Below the pieces are notes generated by a model. That model was not told the origin of the DNA. It saw only the letters and a program-made list of their open reading frames with translations, and searched no databases. From Nitrospinae bacterium CG11_big_fil_rev_8_21_14_0_20_45_15 (GTDB lineage: Bacteria; Nitrospinota; Nitrospinia; Nitrospinales; VA-1), in NCBI GenBank assembly GCA_002787235.1, contig PCWG01000042.1:350957-414956 (forward strand): a DNA stretch of 64,000 bases, read 5' to 3'. The stretch's first letter is position 1, and the number at the start of each line of letters is the position of its first letter. Of the stretch, positions 36,746 through 46,414 are shown piece by piece. The translations under genes were made by a program, and so were the position numbers.

Positions 36746-36856
36746 CTATTTCATTACAACAACAGTTCCCTGTGTCAGGCGGGTCACCTTATGATGATGC
36801 CAGAGTAGGAAGCCCATGCGCTGGTATCAGACCGAACCGGGATCGATGCCGATTAT
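36746..36856 (-). pseudogene. ruvC: Relic of a ruvC-like 5' end
   Basis: Read from 36856 down, the minus strand gives IIGIDPGSV, an in-frame stop, then YQRMGFLLW, HHHKVTRLTQGTVV and a second stop. The IGIDPGS start, a G-rich turn about 8 residues later, and a following KVTRLxxGTxV strand match the first 37 residues of RuvC, the Holliday junction resolvase, where this Asp is catalytic. No continuation was found. It lies 22 bp upstream of the uracil-DNA glycosylase start. The identification rests on a short stretch. Confidence 0.5.
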
Positions 36857-37079
36857 AATTTTTAAACAGACTTGAGCTTCTTGATTTCTTATCTTAAAAT
36901 CACATTTTTAAATCACTATAAAAAGAGTTATTGAGCCCTGTTGAACTCAATTTGCCGATGATGTTTTATAAGTCATGTAAATAGAAGTGTTTTGACCTTA
37001 AAGTGAAATCTGAACCATTTGATTGCATCGGAGAATTGACTTTATATCTGTTAAAATAGTATTAGTTCAATAATTTCAA

Positions 37080-37108
37080 TTGTTTCCGAGCGTCTGTTGG
37101 TTTATAAT
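37080..37108 (+). promoter_or_regulatory. Candidate sigma-70-type promoter
   Basis: TTGTTT, a 17-base spacer and a perfect TATAAT (37103-37108). Transcription would begin near 37115, about 25 bp before the 98-residue coiled-coil gene, whose ribosome site AAGGGAGG is at 37128-37135. The region from 36857 to this point shows nothing else. Confidence 0.55.
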
Positions 37109-37140
37109 CTACCTCAATCAACTTATGAAGGGAGGCCGTT

Positions 37141-37437
37141 ATGTCGGGACTCAAGAGTGCGTTGGAATTGAGCTTGGAGCGATCAGCGGAACATGCCCAG
37201 GGGAATCTGAGCGACAAGCAAAAGAATGAAATTTCTGCAATTCGCATTGAGTACAAAGCTAAAATTGCGGATAAAGAAGTGATCCTTGATAGTAAAATCA
37301 AACGACTGGGCGAGAGAACACCCCCTGAGCAAATTCCCATGGCTATCGAAGGACTGAAACAGGAATTTTCTATGGCAAAGAAATCTCTGGAAGAAGAGAT
37401 GGAAGTAAAAATAGAAAAAGTACGAAATAAAAAATAA
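37141..37437 (+). CDS. Small coiled-coil protein of unknown function
   Basis: 98 residues, strongly charged and helical (e.g. SGLKSALELSLERSAEHAQG, KIKRLGERTPPEQIP, SLEEEMEVKIEKVRNKK). No Cys, signal peptide or membrane segment. It is preceded by a good promoter and a near-perfect ribosome site and followed 37 bp later by argS, so it should be expressed with argS. I do not recognise a named family; a structural or regulatory partner role is only a guess. Confidence 0.75.
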   Translation: MSGLKSALELSLERSAEHAQGNLSDKQKNEISAIRIEYKAKIADKEVILDSKIKRLGERTPPEQIPMAIEGLKQEFSMAKKSLEEEMEVKIEKVRNKK

Positions 37438-37474
37438 ATACTTAATTATATATATTTAGAATATAAAAGATAAT

Positions 37475-39139
37475 ATGAAACATCATATCAGGCAATTGAT
37501 TGCGGAGGCTTTGGAGCAGGCGCGCAGTGCGGGAGATTTGCAGTATGACTCCGAGCTGGACATTGTTGTTGAAAAGCCGAAAAACGAAGGGCAGGGTGAT
37601 TTTTCGACAACCGTTGCCTTGATTCTGGCCAAGTCTCAAAAGAAAAATCCGCGGGCAGTGGCGGAATCTATTCGTAAATATTTGCCGTCAGGAAACTCAG
37701 AGGTGGCTTCGGTAGAAATTGCGGGGCCGGGTTTTATCAACTTTACAATGACGCGAGAGTTTTTTCTTTCTCGATTGAAGGATATCCCGCGACAGGGCGA
37801 TCGGTTTGGCAATGTCAATGTCGGTAAAAATGAAAAGGTACTGCTGGAGTTTGTCAGCGCGAATCCAACGGGACCCTTGCATATCGGTCACGGCAGAGGA
37901 GCGGCCGTTGGGCATTCTCTGAGTCTTTTGTTAAAGCGTGCGGGTTTTGCTGTGGAGACGGAATATTACGTCAATGATGTGGGCAACCAGATGAACAATT
38001 TGGGCCGATCCACCTGGTTACGATACCGCGAGTTGCTCGGAGAAGCGATTGAGTTCCCGGACGATCTGTATCGTGGGGAATATGTCAAGGGCACGGCACA
38101 GGAAATCATTGACGAAAAGGGAAAAGAGTTTTTAGGGAAATCAGAGGAAGAGGTGCTTCCTTTTTTTAGAAAATTTGCGAGCGATTCCATCCTCAACGGC
38201 ATACGTGAAGATTTGAATGTGTTTGGCGTTACGTTTGACCGATGGTTCAGCGAAGGTTCTTTGTATGAAGGCGATAGGGTGGCGAAAGCGGTGGACTGGC
38301 TGAAGGACAAAGGTTATGTCTATGAAAAGGATGGAGCCGTCTGGTTACGATCTTCTGACTTTGAGGATGAGAAAGACCGCGTTTTGGTCAAACAAACTGG
38401 GGAGAGAACCTATTTTTGCTCGGACATCGCCTATCACAAAGACAAGGTGGATCGAGGATTTTCTAAAATCATAGATCTTTGGGGGGCCGATCATCATGGT
38501 TATGTGCCGCGTATGCAGGCCGTTTTAGAGGCCATGGGCTATTCTAAAGACGTGTTCAAGGTATTATTGGTTCAGTTTGTGACTCTGGTGCGGGGCAAGG
38601 AGAAGGTGTCCATGTCCACGCGTTCTGGAGAATTTATTACCCTGGCCGAAGTGTTGCAAGAGGTTGGTGTGGACGCGGCTCGGTATTTTTTCCTCATGCG
38701 AAGTTCCGACACGCATCTGGATTTTGATCTGGAGCTGGCGAAAGAAGAAGCCCCGGAGAACCCCGTTTTTTATATTCAATACGCACACGCGCGCATTTGT
38801 AGCATTTTCCGCAATGCGGGTGAAAGTGGATTGACTGTGCCGGGGCCAGAAGAGGTCGATCTCTCCGTGATTGAAGAGGCTGATGCTTTTTCACTGATTC
38901 AAAAAATGCTGGCTCTGCCCGAAGTCATCGAGAAAAGTGCCTTGGCTTTTGAGGTGCATCGAGTGCCGCATTTTCTGCACGATCTGGTTTCTGAATTTCA
39001 TTCTTATTACGCCAAGCACCGGGTCGTTTCTGAAGATCGATCTTTGAGTCTGGCACGTATGTTTTTACTGAATTGCGTAAAAACTACCATCGCCAATGGT
39101 TTGTCTATCATGGGAGTTTCAGCTCCAGATAAAATGTGA
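37475..39139 (+). CDS. argS: Arginyl-tRNA synthetase
   Basis: 554 residues. Charges tRNA-Arg. N-terminal Add-1 domain (1-110, with GFINFTMT), catalytic domain with the HIGH motif in GPLHIGHGRGAAVG near residue 132, SDIAYHKDKVDRGF, WGADHHGYVPRM, and the KMSKS-like region as KEKVSMSTRSGEFITL. The C-terminal anticodon-binding DALR domain runs from about 420 (YIQYAHARI) to the end with FHSYYAKHRV. A 33-bp gap to the SPOR gene suggests joint transcription. Confidence 0.96.
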   Translation: MKHHIRQLIAEALEQARSAGDLQYDSELDIVVEKPKNEGQGDFSTTVALILAKSQKKNPRAVAESIRKYLPSGNSEVASVEIAGPGFINFTMTREFFLSRLKDIPRQGDRFGNVNVGKNEKVLLEFVSANPTGPLHIGHGRGAAVGHSLSLLLKRAGFAVETEYYVNDVGNQMNNLGRSTWLRYRELLGEAIEFPDDLYRGEYVKGTAQEIIDEKGKEFLGKSEEEVLPFFRKFASDSILNGIREDLNVFGVTFDRWFSEGSLYEGDRVAKAVDWLKDKGYVYEKDGAVWLRSSDFEDEKDRVLVKQTGERTYFCSDIAYHKDKVDRGFSKIIDLWGADHHGYVPRMQAVLEAMGYSKDVFKVLLVQFVTLVRGKEKVSMSTRSGEFITLAEVLQEVGVDAARYFFLMRSSDTHLDFDLELAKEEAPENPVFYIQYAHARICSIFRNAGESGLTVPGPEEVDLSVIEEADAFSLIQKMLALPEVIEKSALAFEVHRVPHFLHDLVSEFHSYYAKHRVVSEDRSLSLARMFLLNCVKTTIANGLSIMGVSAPDKM

Positions 39140-39172
39140 TCTGTTTTTCTGGCAACCGAAGCGGAGTGATAT

Positions 39173-40039
39173 ATGATAAGGGCACTTAAATCCTTTACCA
39201 TCATAGCGATTCTCGCATTTGCGGGGATGGGGATGTATTACGCTGGAAAAAATGCGTTGAGTTTATTTGATCCAGCTGAGAAATCTGCCCCTGTCAAAGT
39301 CGCAAAAAAGATTGCCCCTGCGAAGTCTGTGCGAGTCGAAGAGCCTAAAGATACGTTAAACAAGCAAAGAGCAAAAGAAGCAAGCCAGCCCTTTACATTT
39401 TACGAAATCCTCAATGACAAGAGCATGGATAAGTTTATGGGGCTGGATGGGAAAGTTCATACTGTCGTATACCCTTCAACCTCACCCAAAATTACAGAAG
39501 AAACAAATTCCGCAAGTGATGAATCACCCGAACCGGAAGATGATGATTCTTTAGCAGAAGAGCCCATGATGGCTTTGGAGGCCTTGGAAGCCGCTCTCAC
39601 CAAACTTGTAAGCAGTACGCCGCCCTCCCAGAAGACAGAGCCCGATCCAGCGAAAGTCATGGTGGCAGAAAAAGTTTCTTCCGATCCCCTGCAATCCTTG
39701 AAACTACTGCAACCTATTTCGACTTCTCCAGTGGTGCAATTAGCGCGATTGAACGCCACACCCGGAACAAAAGGTTTGAATTCCGTTGTGGGTCAGCAAA
39801 GGGAAGGCTATTCGCTTCAGGTCAGTTCCCTGAAAGACATCAGTAAGGCGCAAGAATTGGTTGGGAAATTGCAAAAGAAGGGTTACACCGCCTATTTTAA
39901 AACCGCCGTAGTTCCCACGGGCGGTGTCTGGAACCGTGTATACATCGGCCCCTTCGCTCAGTTAGACCAAGCCAAAACCATCCGAACACATTACGCCAAA
40001 GCCGAAGGCACCTCACCTTTACTGGTCAAACTGCCCTGA
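39173..40039 (+). CDS. Membrane-anchored SPOR-domain protein
   Basis: 288 residues. An N-terminal signal anchor (about 8-26: FTIIAILAFAGMGMYYAG) is followed by a long Lys/Pro/Glu- and Ser-rich linker (about 40-205) and a C-terminal SPOR domain (about 210-285: GYSLQVSSLKDISKAQEL, LQKKGYTAYF, WNRVYIGPF). SPOR domains bind denuded peptidoglycan at the septum, so this protein should sit in the inner membrane and reach the cell-division site. It is the last gene of the argS unit. Confidence 0.9.
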   Translation: MIRALKSFTIIAILAFAGMGMYYAGKNALSLFDPAEKSAPVKVAKKIAPAKSVRVEEPKDTLNKQRAKEASQPFTFYEILNDKSMDKFMGLDGKVHTVVYPSTSPKITEETNSASDESPEPEDDDSLAEEPMMALEALEAALTKLVSSTPPSQKTEPDPAKVMVAEKVSSDPLQSLKLLQPISTSPVVQLARLNATPGTKGLNSVVGQQREGYSLQVSSLKDISKAQELVGKLQKKGYTAYFKTAVVPTGGVWNRVYIGPFAQLDQAKTIRTHYAKAEGTSPLLVKLP

Positions 40040-40354
40040 TTCGCAGTCAAGTATCCTTTGATTACAGACTATGGCACTGTAACCGCGCCCGCTTTCTATC
40101 CTTACTCCCGAAAGCGGTGGGAAATTCATTTAGCAAACTGAACTATTTATATTGGAAGAGACAAAGAAATTTGAATTGCGGGAGATAGAGGACCTCGCCC
40201 CATCCGTGCGGGGCGGGCGCTCACAGTGTTGTAACGGCACGGCGAAAACACTGTCGTTGAAAATAATATAAGCCATTTTTTATTTGGAATCAATATTCAA
40301 GTTATCCAGAATTGAGGAGTCCGGTTTTAAAATTAGCGATTTGTAGTGGTCTTT
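40040..40354. other. Intergenic region with several strong hairpins
   Basis: No gene. It holds a CGCTTTC/GAAAGCG hairpin (near 40090-40118), a GC-rich GCCCC/GGGGC hairpin (near 40197-40211) and an ACAGTGTT/AACACTGT hairpin (near 40224-40255). It lies between the convergent SPOR and TPR genes. The amount of stable structure exceeds what a single terminator needs, and a structured RNA is possible, but I recognise no known one. Confidence 0.5.
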
Positions 40355-41794
40355 CTACTCCACGATTTCACTTCCCGGTGCGGGGACGGCACGGATCAGT
40401 CCGGGTCCGGAGTCACTCAAATAACGTTCTTCGGCTTCGCTGAAGTCTTGCAGTATCTCAATAGGATCGTCCACTCGGACATCCCCCTGATAAGTCACGG
40501 GGCTGTCGTACATGGTATTGAAGCGGTAGCCTTTGATATCGTCCTGATACAATTTGCGTCTCACTTCTTTTGCGTCAAATGTAAACTCGACCGAGGACTC
40601 ACTATTGGAGCTGATGGTGATGGTGGCCTTTTGTGTCGGTGAATAGGTATGCCAGGCGACGACTTCATAGGTTCCGGGCGGAATATTTTCTATGCTGAAG
40701 CGTCCGTCTTTGTCGGTGACTGCATAATACGGGTTATCGACGATGAAACCATGCGTTTGCAAAAAGGGATGCAGGTTGCACTTGATCGTAAATTCTTCAA
40801 CATCCTCGCGTACAAAAGCGTCCCGAATTTGGGTGCTGTGTGGTAAAACGGTTTTGTAAGCCAATTGGGTGATGTTTTTACCGGCAAATTCATAAGTCGC
40901 GATTTCGTGGTTGATCGGATCGGTATTTTCTACTAATAGATCCTCTCCATTGCGGATACCTATGGCATATTTGTCAGAGTGACACCTTGCGATGTGAAAG
41001 GTTTGCATTTGGGATGCGAAAGGCTTCCCCTTTGGGACCGCTCTGATGGCTACGACGGTGTCCTGTAGTCCGCCTTCATTAGAAACCACATAATCACGTA
41101 AGAGTCTGTGACCTTTGCCGTCTGACATGCGGGTACAGAATTCAATATTGGGTGAGTGGATGAGGTTGAAGGCTCGTACTCGGGGTGTTTCCCCGATCAT
41201 TTTGACTTGCCCTTTGAGTGTGCCGCCATCGCTGATGGACATGATTTTATAGCCAGGTGGTGCTTGGGAATGAAGTTGCTGAGCCAGTTTCCTGTTTCTG
41301 CGATACAAGATTTTTACTTGTTCAAGAACTTCGTCACGACGATTTTGCAGAAGATAGATGACTCCCAGTTCGTAATCTGCGCGGACCAGTCGTGGGTTCA
41401 ATTTCAGGGCGGCTTTGTATTCAGTTTCTGCCTCTGCCAGTAAATTGAGTCGGGCAAAAGAGGCTCCCCGGTTGTATCGAAGTGCGGCGGTGTCGTAACC
41501 CAGAGCCAGTGCTTTTTCAAAGGCCAGTAACGCCAATTTATGATGCCCCAGTTGGCTCAATGCGACCCCTAGATTGGCGTGTGCCAATTTGTGATCGGGT
41601 TTGAGTGCCACGGCTTTTTGAAATTCTTCAGTCGCAGAAGTCCAGTCGAGCTCTTGACTCAGTTGGAGCCCTTTTTGATAAAAGGCTTCAGCGGGATGCG
41701 GCTTGTCTTTCGCGAACGCTGAGCCGGAAAGGAGGATACATAGGAGTAAAGGTGCGACTGCCAGTTTTCTAAATAGTGATTCAGTGCATTTCAT
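40355..41794 (-). CDS. Periplasmic TPR protein with cupredoxin-like and carboxypeptidase-regulatory-like domains
   Basis: 479 residues with a Sec signal peptide (1-28, cleavage after AFA). Residues about 30-180 are three or four TPR units (AFYQKGLQLSQELDWTSATEEFQKA, HANLGVALSQLGHHKLALLAF and so on). A second part (about 190-360) has an Ig/cupredoxin-like pattern with the motif KCNLHPFLQTHGFIV, whose Cys and two His could bind copper. A third (about 365-430) is a prealbumin-like domain (DKDGRFSIENIPPGTYEVVAWHTY). CxxHP...H motifs of this sort are common in plastocyanin-like proteins of respiratory clusters. Its function is unknown; copper binding is an inference. Confidence 0.78.
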   Translation of the reverse strand: MKCTESLFRKLAVAPLLLCILLSGSAFAKDKPHPAEAFYQKGLQLSQELDWTSATEEFQKAVALKPDHKLAHANLGVALSQLGHHKLALLAFEKALALGYDTAALRYNRGASFARLNLLAEAETEYKAALKLNPRLVRADYELGVIYLLQNRRDEVLEQVKILYRRNRKLAQQLHSQAPPGYKIMSISDGGTLKGQVKMIGETPRVRAFNLIHSPNIEFCTRMSDGKGHRLLRDYVVSNEGGLQDTVVAIRAVPKGKPFASQMQTFHIARCHSDKYAIGIRNGEDLLVENTDPINHEIATYEFAGKNITQLAYKTVLPHSTQIRDAFVREDVEEFTIKCNLHPFLQTHGFIVDNPYYAVTDKDGRFSIENIPPGTYEVVAWHTYSPTQKATITISSNSESSVEFTFDAKEVRRKLYQDDIKGYRFNTMYDSPVTYQGDVRVDDPIEILQDFSEAEERYLSDSGPGLIRAVPAPGSEIVE

Positions 41795-41965
41795 GTAAAA
41801 TCATATGTCCAAAAGAGGTTGCCGTAAATTTCTAGAGTCGTTACTTTAAAATTCAGGAAGATTGGGTTCTAACCGACAGTTTTTAGTTTTACTGTATCAG
41901 TCCTGCTTTGACCTTGTCAAATACTGCAAGCCCGTCCATTTTTGCCAAAATGTTTGTGTGATGTG

Positions 41966-42946
41966 ATGACCGATTTTCAAACGACATTCAGTCCTGCTTT
42001 ATTCATCCAAGGCCCATTGTTGCAAACGATTGTGGGTTCGCAATTTCCTGGAACCTATGCCATGCCCACAGCCCATTATCATAAATTGGATTTGGGTCTG
42101 GGAGATAAGACCTTTGTACTGGAAATAAAATCTATCGATGCTCGCCTTTCTCCCGTTGTTCTAATGGCGCATGGAATGGGGGGCTGTTCTCATTCCGGTT
42201 ATATGAAACGCATTACGAACAAGCTCCATCAACGTGGATTCCCTGTTTTGTTAATGAATCAGCGCGGCTCTGGAGCGGCGTTGGGTATGAGTCGGCGTTT
42301 GTGGAACGGTGGTGACAGTGAAGATTTGCATCATGCCGTTCAGTTTGCCCTTCAGCTTTATCCTGATCGTGATTTATTGATCGCGGGTTTCTCCTTGAGT
42401 GCAAATATTTTGTTGAAGTATCTGGGGGAGGGCAGAAATATTTCATCTCGAATTCGAGGTGCTTTTGCCGTCAACCCTCCGGTAGATCTGAGATCCGCCA
42501 GCCACATATTGTCTCATTCCCCTGCATGTCGTATATTCAATCGATATTACATGAAACTTCTCAAACGTCAGCTCACTGCTGTTGAAGAATGTTTCCCTTG
42601 TTCGACTTTGAATAAAAACCCTCGCACGATCTGGGAGTTTGATGTTTTATACACCGCTCCAGCCGGAGGATTTGCAGACGTGGAGGATTATTATTCAAAA
42701 TCCAGTTCGGGCCAGTATTTGAAATCGATAAAAATTCCGACCATATTACTATGTTCCGAAGACGATCCATTTATTCCCCCCAGCCATTTTAAAAGTTTGA
42801 AAATGAGCCCGGCCGTCGACTTTGTAAACCCTGAGTATGGAGGTCACATGGGCTATATTTCCAAAGGAAAAACATCTTTTGGTGACAGGCGTTGGTTGGA
42901 TGAGGTCATCATGGACTGGGTTGAGAAACGCTCGCATTTATCCTGA
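41966..42946 (+). CDS. YheT-like alpha/beta hydrolase
   Basis: 326 residues. YheT-family hydrolases have a long N-terminal part and the sequence MAHGMGGCSHSGYMKR as oxyanion-hole region, seen here near residue 75, then NQRGSGAALG. The nucleophile elbow is GFSLSAN, with Ser as nucleophile (near residue 145); later DDPFIP carries the Asp and GGHMGYI the His of the triad. Substrates are probably lipids or esters, but are not known. I chose the ATG at 41966 rather than a TTG eight codons upstream. Only 8 bp separate it from the ABC permease gene, so it heads the operon. Confidence 0.85.
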   Translation: MTDFQTTFSPALFIQGPLLQTIVGSQFPGTYAMPTAHYHKLDLGLGDKTFVLEIKSIDARLSPVVLMAHGMGGCSHSGYMKRITNKLHQRGFPVLLMNQRGSGAALGMSRRLWNGGDSEDLHHAVQFALQLYPDRDLLIAGFSLSANILLKYLGEGRNISSRIRGAFAVNPPVDLRSASHILSHSPACRIFNRYYMKLLKRQLTAVEECFPCSTLNKNPRTIWEFDVLYTAPAGGFADVEDYYSKSSSGQYLKSIKIPTILLCSEDDPFIPPSHFKSLKMSPAVDFVNPEYGGHMGYISKGKTSFGDRRWLDEVIMDWVEKRSHLS

Positions 42947-42954
42947 TTTAAAGA

Positions 42955-44643
42955 ATGAACACTCAAAAAAAATCTGATTTGCTCTGGCTGTTTGCTCTGC
43001 GTTTGCGGATTTTTGGAAACCATCTCCGGTCTGCCGAAAAAAATGCTAGATGGCGTTGGCTGTCACTATCGGTCCTTGGGATTTTGTTTATAGCGGGAGA
43101 TTATTATTTTTTTCATCGCATCATAGCGCATCTGGGGGGGCTTCCGTTTCAAGCGGGGGATGAGTTGATACCGCAATTGCTCAACGTGGTTTTTCTGACA
43201 CTTTTTGTCATGGGCATGTTCTCAGGCATCATCGTATCCATTTCCCTGTTTTACATGGCACCCGATCTTGAATTTTTACACGCGCTTCCCGTTTCAACCC
43301 ATTCGATTTTGTCTTCCCGTATGGTCACTTGTGTATTGCACAGTTCGTGGATGATGCTTTTGTTTTCTATACCCATCTTCACGGCTTACGGCGTTTATTA
43401 TGAATTGTCTGCCGGCTACTATTTGTACATGGTCGTGTCGCTTCTGCCATTTTTAACAATCCCCTGCGTGCTAGGGGTTTTGGGAACGCTTCTGCTGATG
43501 CGATATTTTCCTTCGCGCAGAATTTATCAAACGCTTTCACTGGTGGGATTGATGTTTCTGGTTGGGCTGATCATGTACCTTCGGTTCTTATCTCCGGAAA
43601 AATTCTTTGGCAAAAATGTTTCCGACGAAGGGATCATGCTTTTTGTTGAAAGCTTAAAAGTTCCTGATTACTCCTTTTTACCGAGTTCCTGGATCACACT
43701 GGGTTTGACACAATGGAAAGTGCAAAACCTGGCTTCCGCCTTTTGGAATATGGCTTATCTATTCCTTTGCGTGATCTTATTAATCGTGATTTTACGATGG
43801 CTGGGGAACCGCATTTACATTGATGGCTGGCGATTGGCTGGAGAGGCCAATAATGCTCCTCCAGAATCTAAAACCTCCAAGTTGAAACTTGAAAAGTCAT
43901 TCAAAAAGATTTCAATGCACCGTGTTTTGTGGAAAAGAGACATTCGTCTTTTTTTTAGAGATCCAGAGCAATGGTCACAAATATTTATTTTATGCGCCCT
44001 CGTTATCGTGTATCTGTTTAATGTGATGAATCTTCCGTTGAATAATGCGATTCTGAAAAACGTCGTTTCCGTTTTGAACATCGGTCTGGTCGGCTTTGTG
44101 TTATCCGCACTGGCTTCCCGCTTTATATTCACCGCCCCCAGTCTGGAGGGCAGGATGTTCTGGGCGGTGTATGCATCACCCGCGTCTATGAGAACTTTGT
44201 TGTGGAGTAAATTTTTTTTGTTTTTTCCTCCCATGCTGGTATTGGCAGAATTATTGGCGGTGGCATCGAATTATTTACTGCAAGTCGACTCCTATGTAAT
44301 GATTGTCTCGATCATCGGTGTGTCTTTGATCGCGTTTGCGGTAACGGGTCTGGCATTGGGGCTGGGTGCACTTTATCCCATGTTCCGGCATGACAACACG
44401 GCAGAAATTTCCAGCGGCACAGGAGGTATTCTGTTTATGATTGCCAGTCTGGGTTATCTCGGACTTTTTATGGCACTGGGGGCTCGGCCGGTATATGTTC
44501 ATTTTAACGAGGTTTTTTTGTCGCGCATGGTTCCCGGACTCGATAGTGGATTTTGTTATTTTCTGGTCGTCATTTTAACTTTGGCTGTTGCATTGATCCC
44601 CATGCATAAGGGCGTGCAGGCTTTGGAAAAAATGGATATTTAA
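42955..44643 (+). CDS. ABC-2-type exporter permease-like membrane protein
   Basis: 562 residues with about twelve membrane segments in two halves separated by a soluble region near 300-335 (which contains KLEKSFKKISMHRVLWKRD). It resembles the large single-chain permeases of ABC exporters found beside an ATPase gene. No ABC ATPase is adjacent here, so either the partner lies elsewhere or this class acts alone. Substrate unknown. It lies 8 bp after the YheT-like gene and 27 bp before rarA, which suggests a shared transcript. Confidence 0.75.
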   Translation: MNTQKKSDLLWLFALRLRIFGNHLRSAEKNARWRWLSLSVLGILFIAGDYYFFHRIIAHLGGLPFQAGDELIPQLLNVVFLTLFVMGMFSGIIVSISLFYMAPDLEFLHALPVSTHSILSSRMVTCVLHSSWMMLLFSIPIFTAYGVYYELSAGYYLYMVVSLLPFLTIPCVLGVLGTLLLMRYFPSRRIYQTLSLVGLMFLVGLIMYLRFLSPEKFFGKNVSDEGIMLFVESLKVPDYSFLPSSWITLGLTQWKVQNLASAFWNMAYLFLCVILLIVILRWLGNRIYIDGWRLAGEANNAPPESKTSKLKLEKSFKKISMHRVLWKRDIRLFFRDPEQWSQIFILCALVIVYLFNVMNLPLNNAILKNVVSVLNIGLVGFVLSALASRFIFTAPSLEGRMFWAVYASPASMRTLLWSKFFLFFPPMLVLAELLAVASNYLLQVDSYVMIVSIIGVSLIAFAVTGLALGLGALYPMFRHDNTAEISSGTGGILFMIASLGYLGLFMALGARPVYVHFNEVFLSRMVPGLDSGFCYFLVVILTLAVALIPMHKGVQALEKMDI

Positions 44644-44670
44644 AAGAATAATTGTTTCGGAAAATCATTT

Positions 44671-45966
44671 ATGGAACTGTTTCCTGAATTTGAAAATTCA
44701 TCTTCTGCACCCGCACCCTTGGCGGAAAGACTGCGCCCATCCAGCTGGGATGATCTGGTGGGGCAAGAGCAACTGATAGGAGCCAATTCTCCCCTTTCCA
44801 GTTTGCTTCGCAAGGGGGGAAACTTTTCATTTATATTGTGGGGGCCGCCCGGTTCTGGGAAGACCACCATTGCGCGTTTGACCTCCAAGACCACTCAATG
44901 TGAATTTTGCGAAGTCAGTGCCGTGAGCGCAGGTGTCGCCGACATACGCAAAGTCATTACGTTGGCACAGAAATTGTGGAAATCGTCCCAACGGAAAACG
45001 ATTCTTTTTATAGACGAAATTCATCGCTTTAATAAAGCCCAGCAGGATGCGGTCTTGCCGTTCATCGAAAACGGGACGTTGCGCCTCATCGGTTCGACCA
45101 CGGAAAATCCGTCTTTTGAAGTCATACCGGCTTTACGCTCCCGATGTCAGATTTTCAGACTCAATTATCTGACCCGAGAGGCCATGCGCGAGCTTTTGGA
45201 CAAGGCACTCAAAGACACGGAAAAAGGCTTGGGGAAAATGAATCTCTGTATCGAAGAGACGGCCTTGAACCTGATTACCGAATACGCCAATGGCGATGCC
45301 AGAAGGGCTCTCAATGCTTTGGAAGCGGCCGCCGATTGGAGTGCTGGAAATAAGACGCAGGGATGCATCGAAACAGTTGATTTATCTATTATGCAAGGTA
45401 TATTGCAACAGTCTGCCGTTCTGTATGATAAAGGCGGGACAGAACATTACGATCATGCTTCGGCCTATCAGAAAAGTTTGCGCGGTTCTGATCCCGATGC
45501 GGCGATTTATTGGCTTGCAAAAATGATAGCGGGAGGCGAAGATCCTCGTTTTATTGTTCGGCGGTTGCTCGTTACCGCCGCAGAAGATGTTGGCAATGCC
45601 GACCCACAAGCTTTGGTGATTGCAAATGCAACGGCGGAAGCAGTGGAGCGTTTGGGTTGGCCCGAAGCCAGAATTCCTTTAGCTCAGGCAACGATTTATG
45701 TGGCCAAGGCTCCAAAGGACAATTCTGCGATTTGTGCCATTGACGAAGCATTGAGTGATATTCGAGATAAAGGCTTGTCTTTTCCGGTTCCGCCGCATCT
45801 CAGAGACACTCATTATGCAGACGCAAAAACTCGTTACGGTTACGGAAAAGATTATAAATACCCGCATGATTATCCTGGTAATTATGTCGAACAGGATTAT
45901 CTTCCGGAAGAGCTGACAGGAAGAAAATACCTGTCGACCAAAAAACAAGAGAGGAAAATTAATTAA
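44671..45966 (+). CDS. rarA: Replication-associated recombination protein RarA (MgsA)
   Basis: 431 residues, full length. AAA+ ATPase of the clamp-loader group that acts at stalled replication forks. N-terminal [18 protein letters not shown], Walker [15 protein letters not shown] (about 57), Walker [16 protein letters not shown], sensor [12 protein letters not shown], and the RarA-specific C-terminal tetramerisation domain with [19 protein letters not shown] and [18 protein letters not shown]. Overlap of function with SerB downstream is unlikely; the linkage is positional. Confidence 0.95.
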   Translation: MELFPEFENSSSAPAPLAERLRPSSWDDLVGQEQLIGANSPLSSLLRKGGNFSFILWGPPGSGKTTIARLTSKTTQCEFCEVSAVSAGVADIRKVITLAQKLWKSSQRKTILFIDEIHRFNKAQQDAVLPFIENGTLRLIGSTTENPSFEVIPALRSRCQIFRLNYLTREAMRELLDKALKDTEKGLGKMNLCIEETALNLITEYANGDARRALNALEAAADWSAGNKTQGCIETVDLSIMQGILQQSAVLYDKGGTEHYDHASAYQKSLRGSDPDAAIYWLAKMIAGGEDPRFIVRRLLVTAAEDVGNADPQALVIANATAEAVERLGWPEARIPLAQATIYVAKAPKDNSAICAIDEALSDIRDKGLSFPVPPHLRDTHYADAKTRYGYGKDYKYPHDYPGNYVEQDYLPEELTGRKYLSTKKQERKIN

Positions 45967-45967
45967 G

Positions 45968-46414
45968 ATGCCTCGTTTTAAAGATGCCGAATCCCTCTTT
46001 GAGGGGAGACAGCGCGGCAATCAATTCATGGCCAGTGGACAGCGGTTGACTGCTGAAGACCTTCGTTTGCTTTGGGCCAGCCCAAAAATGAAGGAAATCA
46101 CCTGGTTGGATCTCGACGACAATGTAATTGGGGATGAAGGACTCATAGATTTGTCGCAATGCGATCATCTGGAAAATATCCAGTATTTGAACCTCAATAA
46201 AAATGGTGTGACTGACAAAGGAGTTAATGCTCTCGCTGAATCCACAAAACTCCCGAAGCTGAAACGTCTGCACTTGAAAAATAACCCGATTGAAGGAGCA
46301 GGCGTGGTTTCCCTGTTTAACTCCACAACACTGGAAAGCCTGTCAGTTTTTCAAATTCATGATGGTTGGACCTGCAAGAAAAAAGAAGGCTGGCGCTACA
46401 GCTCAAACATATGA
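45968..46414 (+). CDS. Leucine-rich-repeat protein (ribonuclease-inhibitor type)
   Basis: 148 residues. At least three LRR units of about 28 residues (ITWLDLDDNVIGDEGLIDLS, IQYLNLNKNGVTDKGVNALA, LKRLHLKNNPIEGAGVVSLF) form a short curved binding module. No signal peptide; cytoplasmic. It begins one base after the rarA stop and its last codon overlaps serB by 4 bp (ATGA), so it is tightly coupled to both. It probably binds another protein; the partner is unknown. Confidence 0.8.
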   Translation: MPRFKDAESLFEGRQRGNQFMASGQRLTAEDLRLLWASPKMKEITWLDLDDNVIGDEGLIDLSQCDHLENIQYLNLNKNGVTDKGVNALAESTKLPKLKRLHLKNNPIEGAGVVSLFNSTTLESLSVFQIHDGWTCKKKEGWRYSSNI

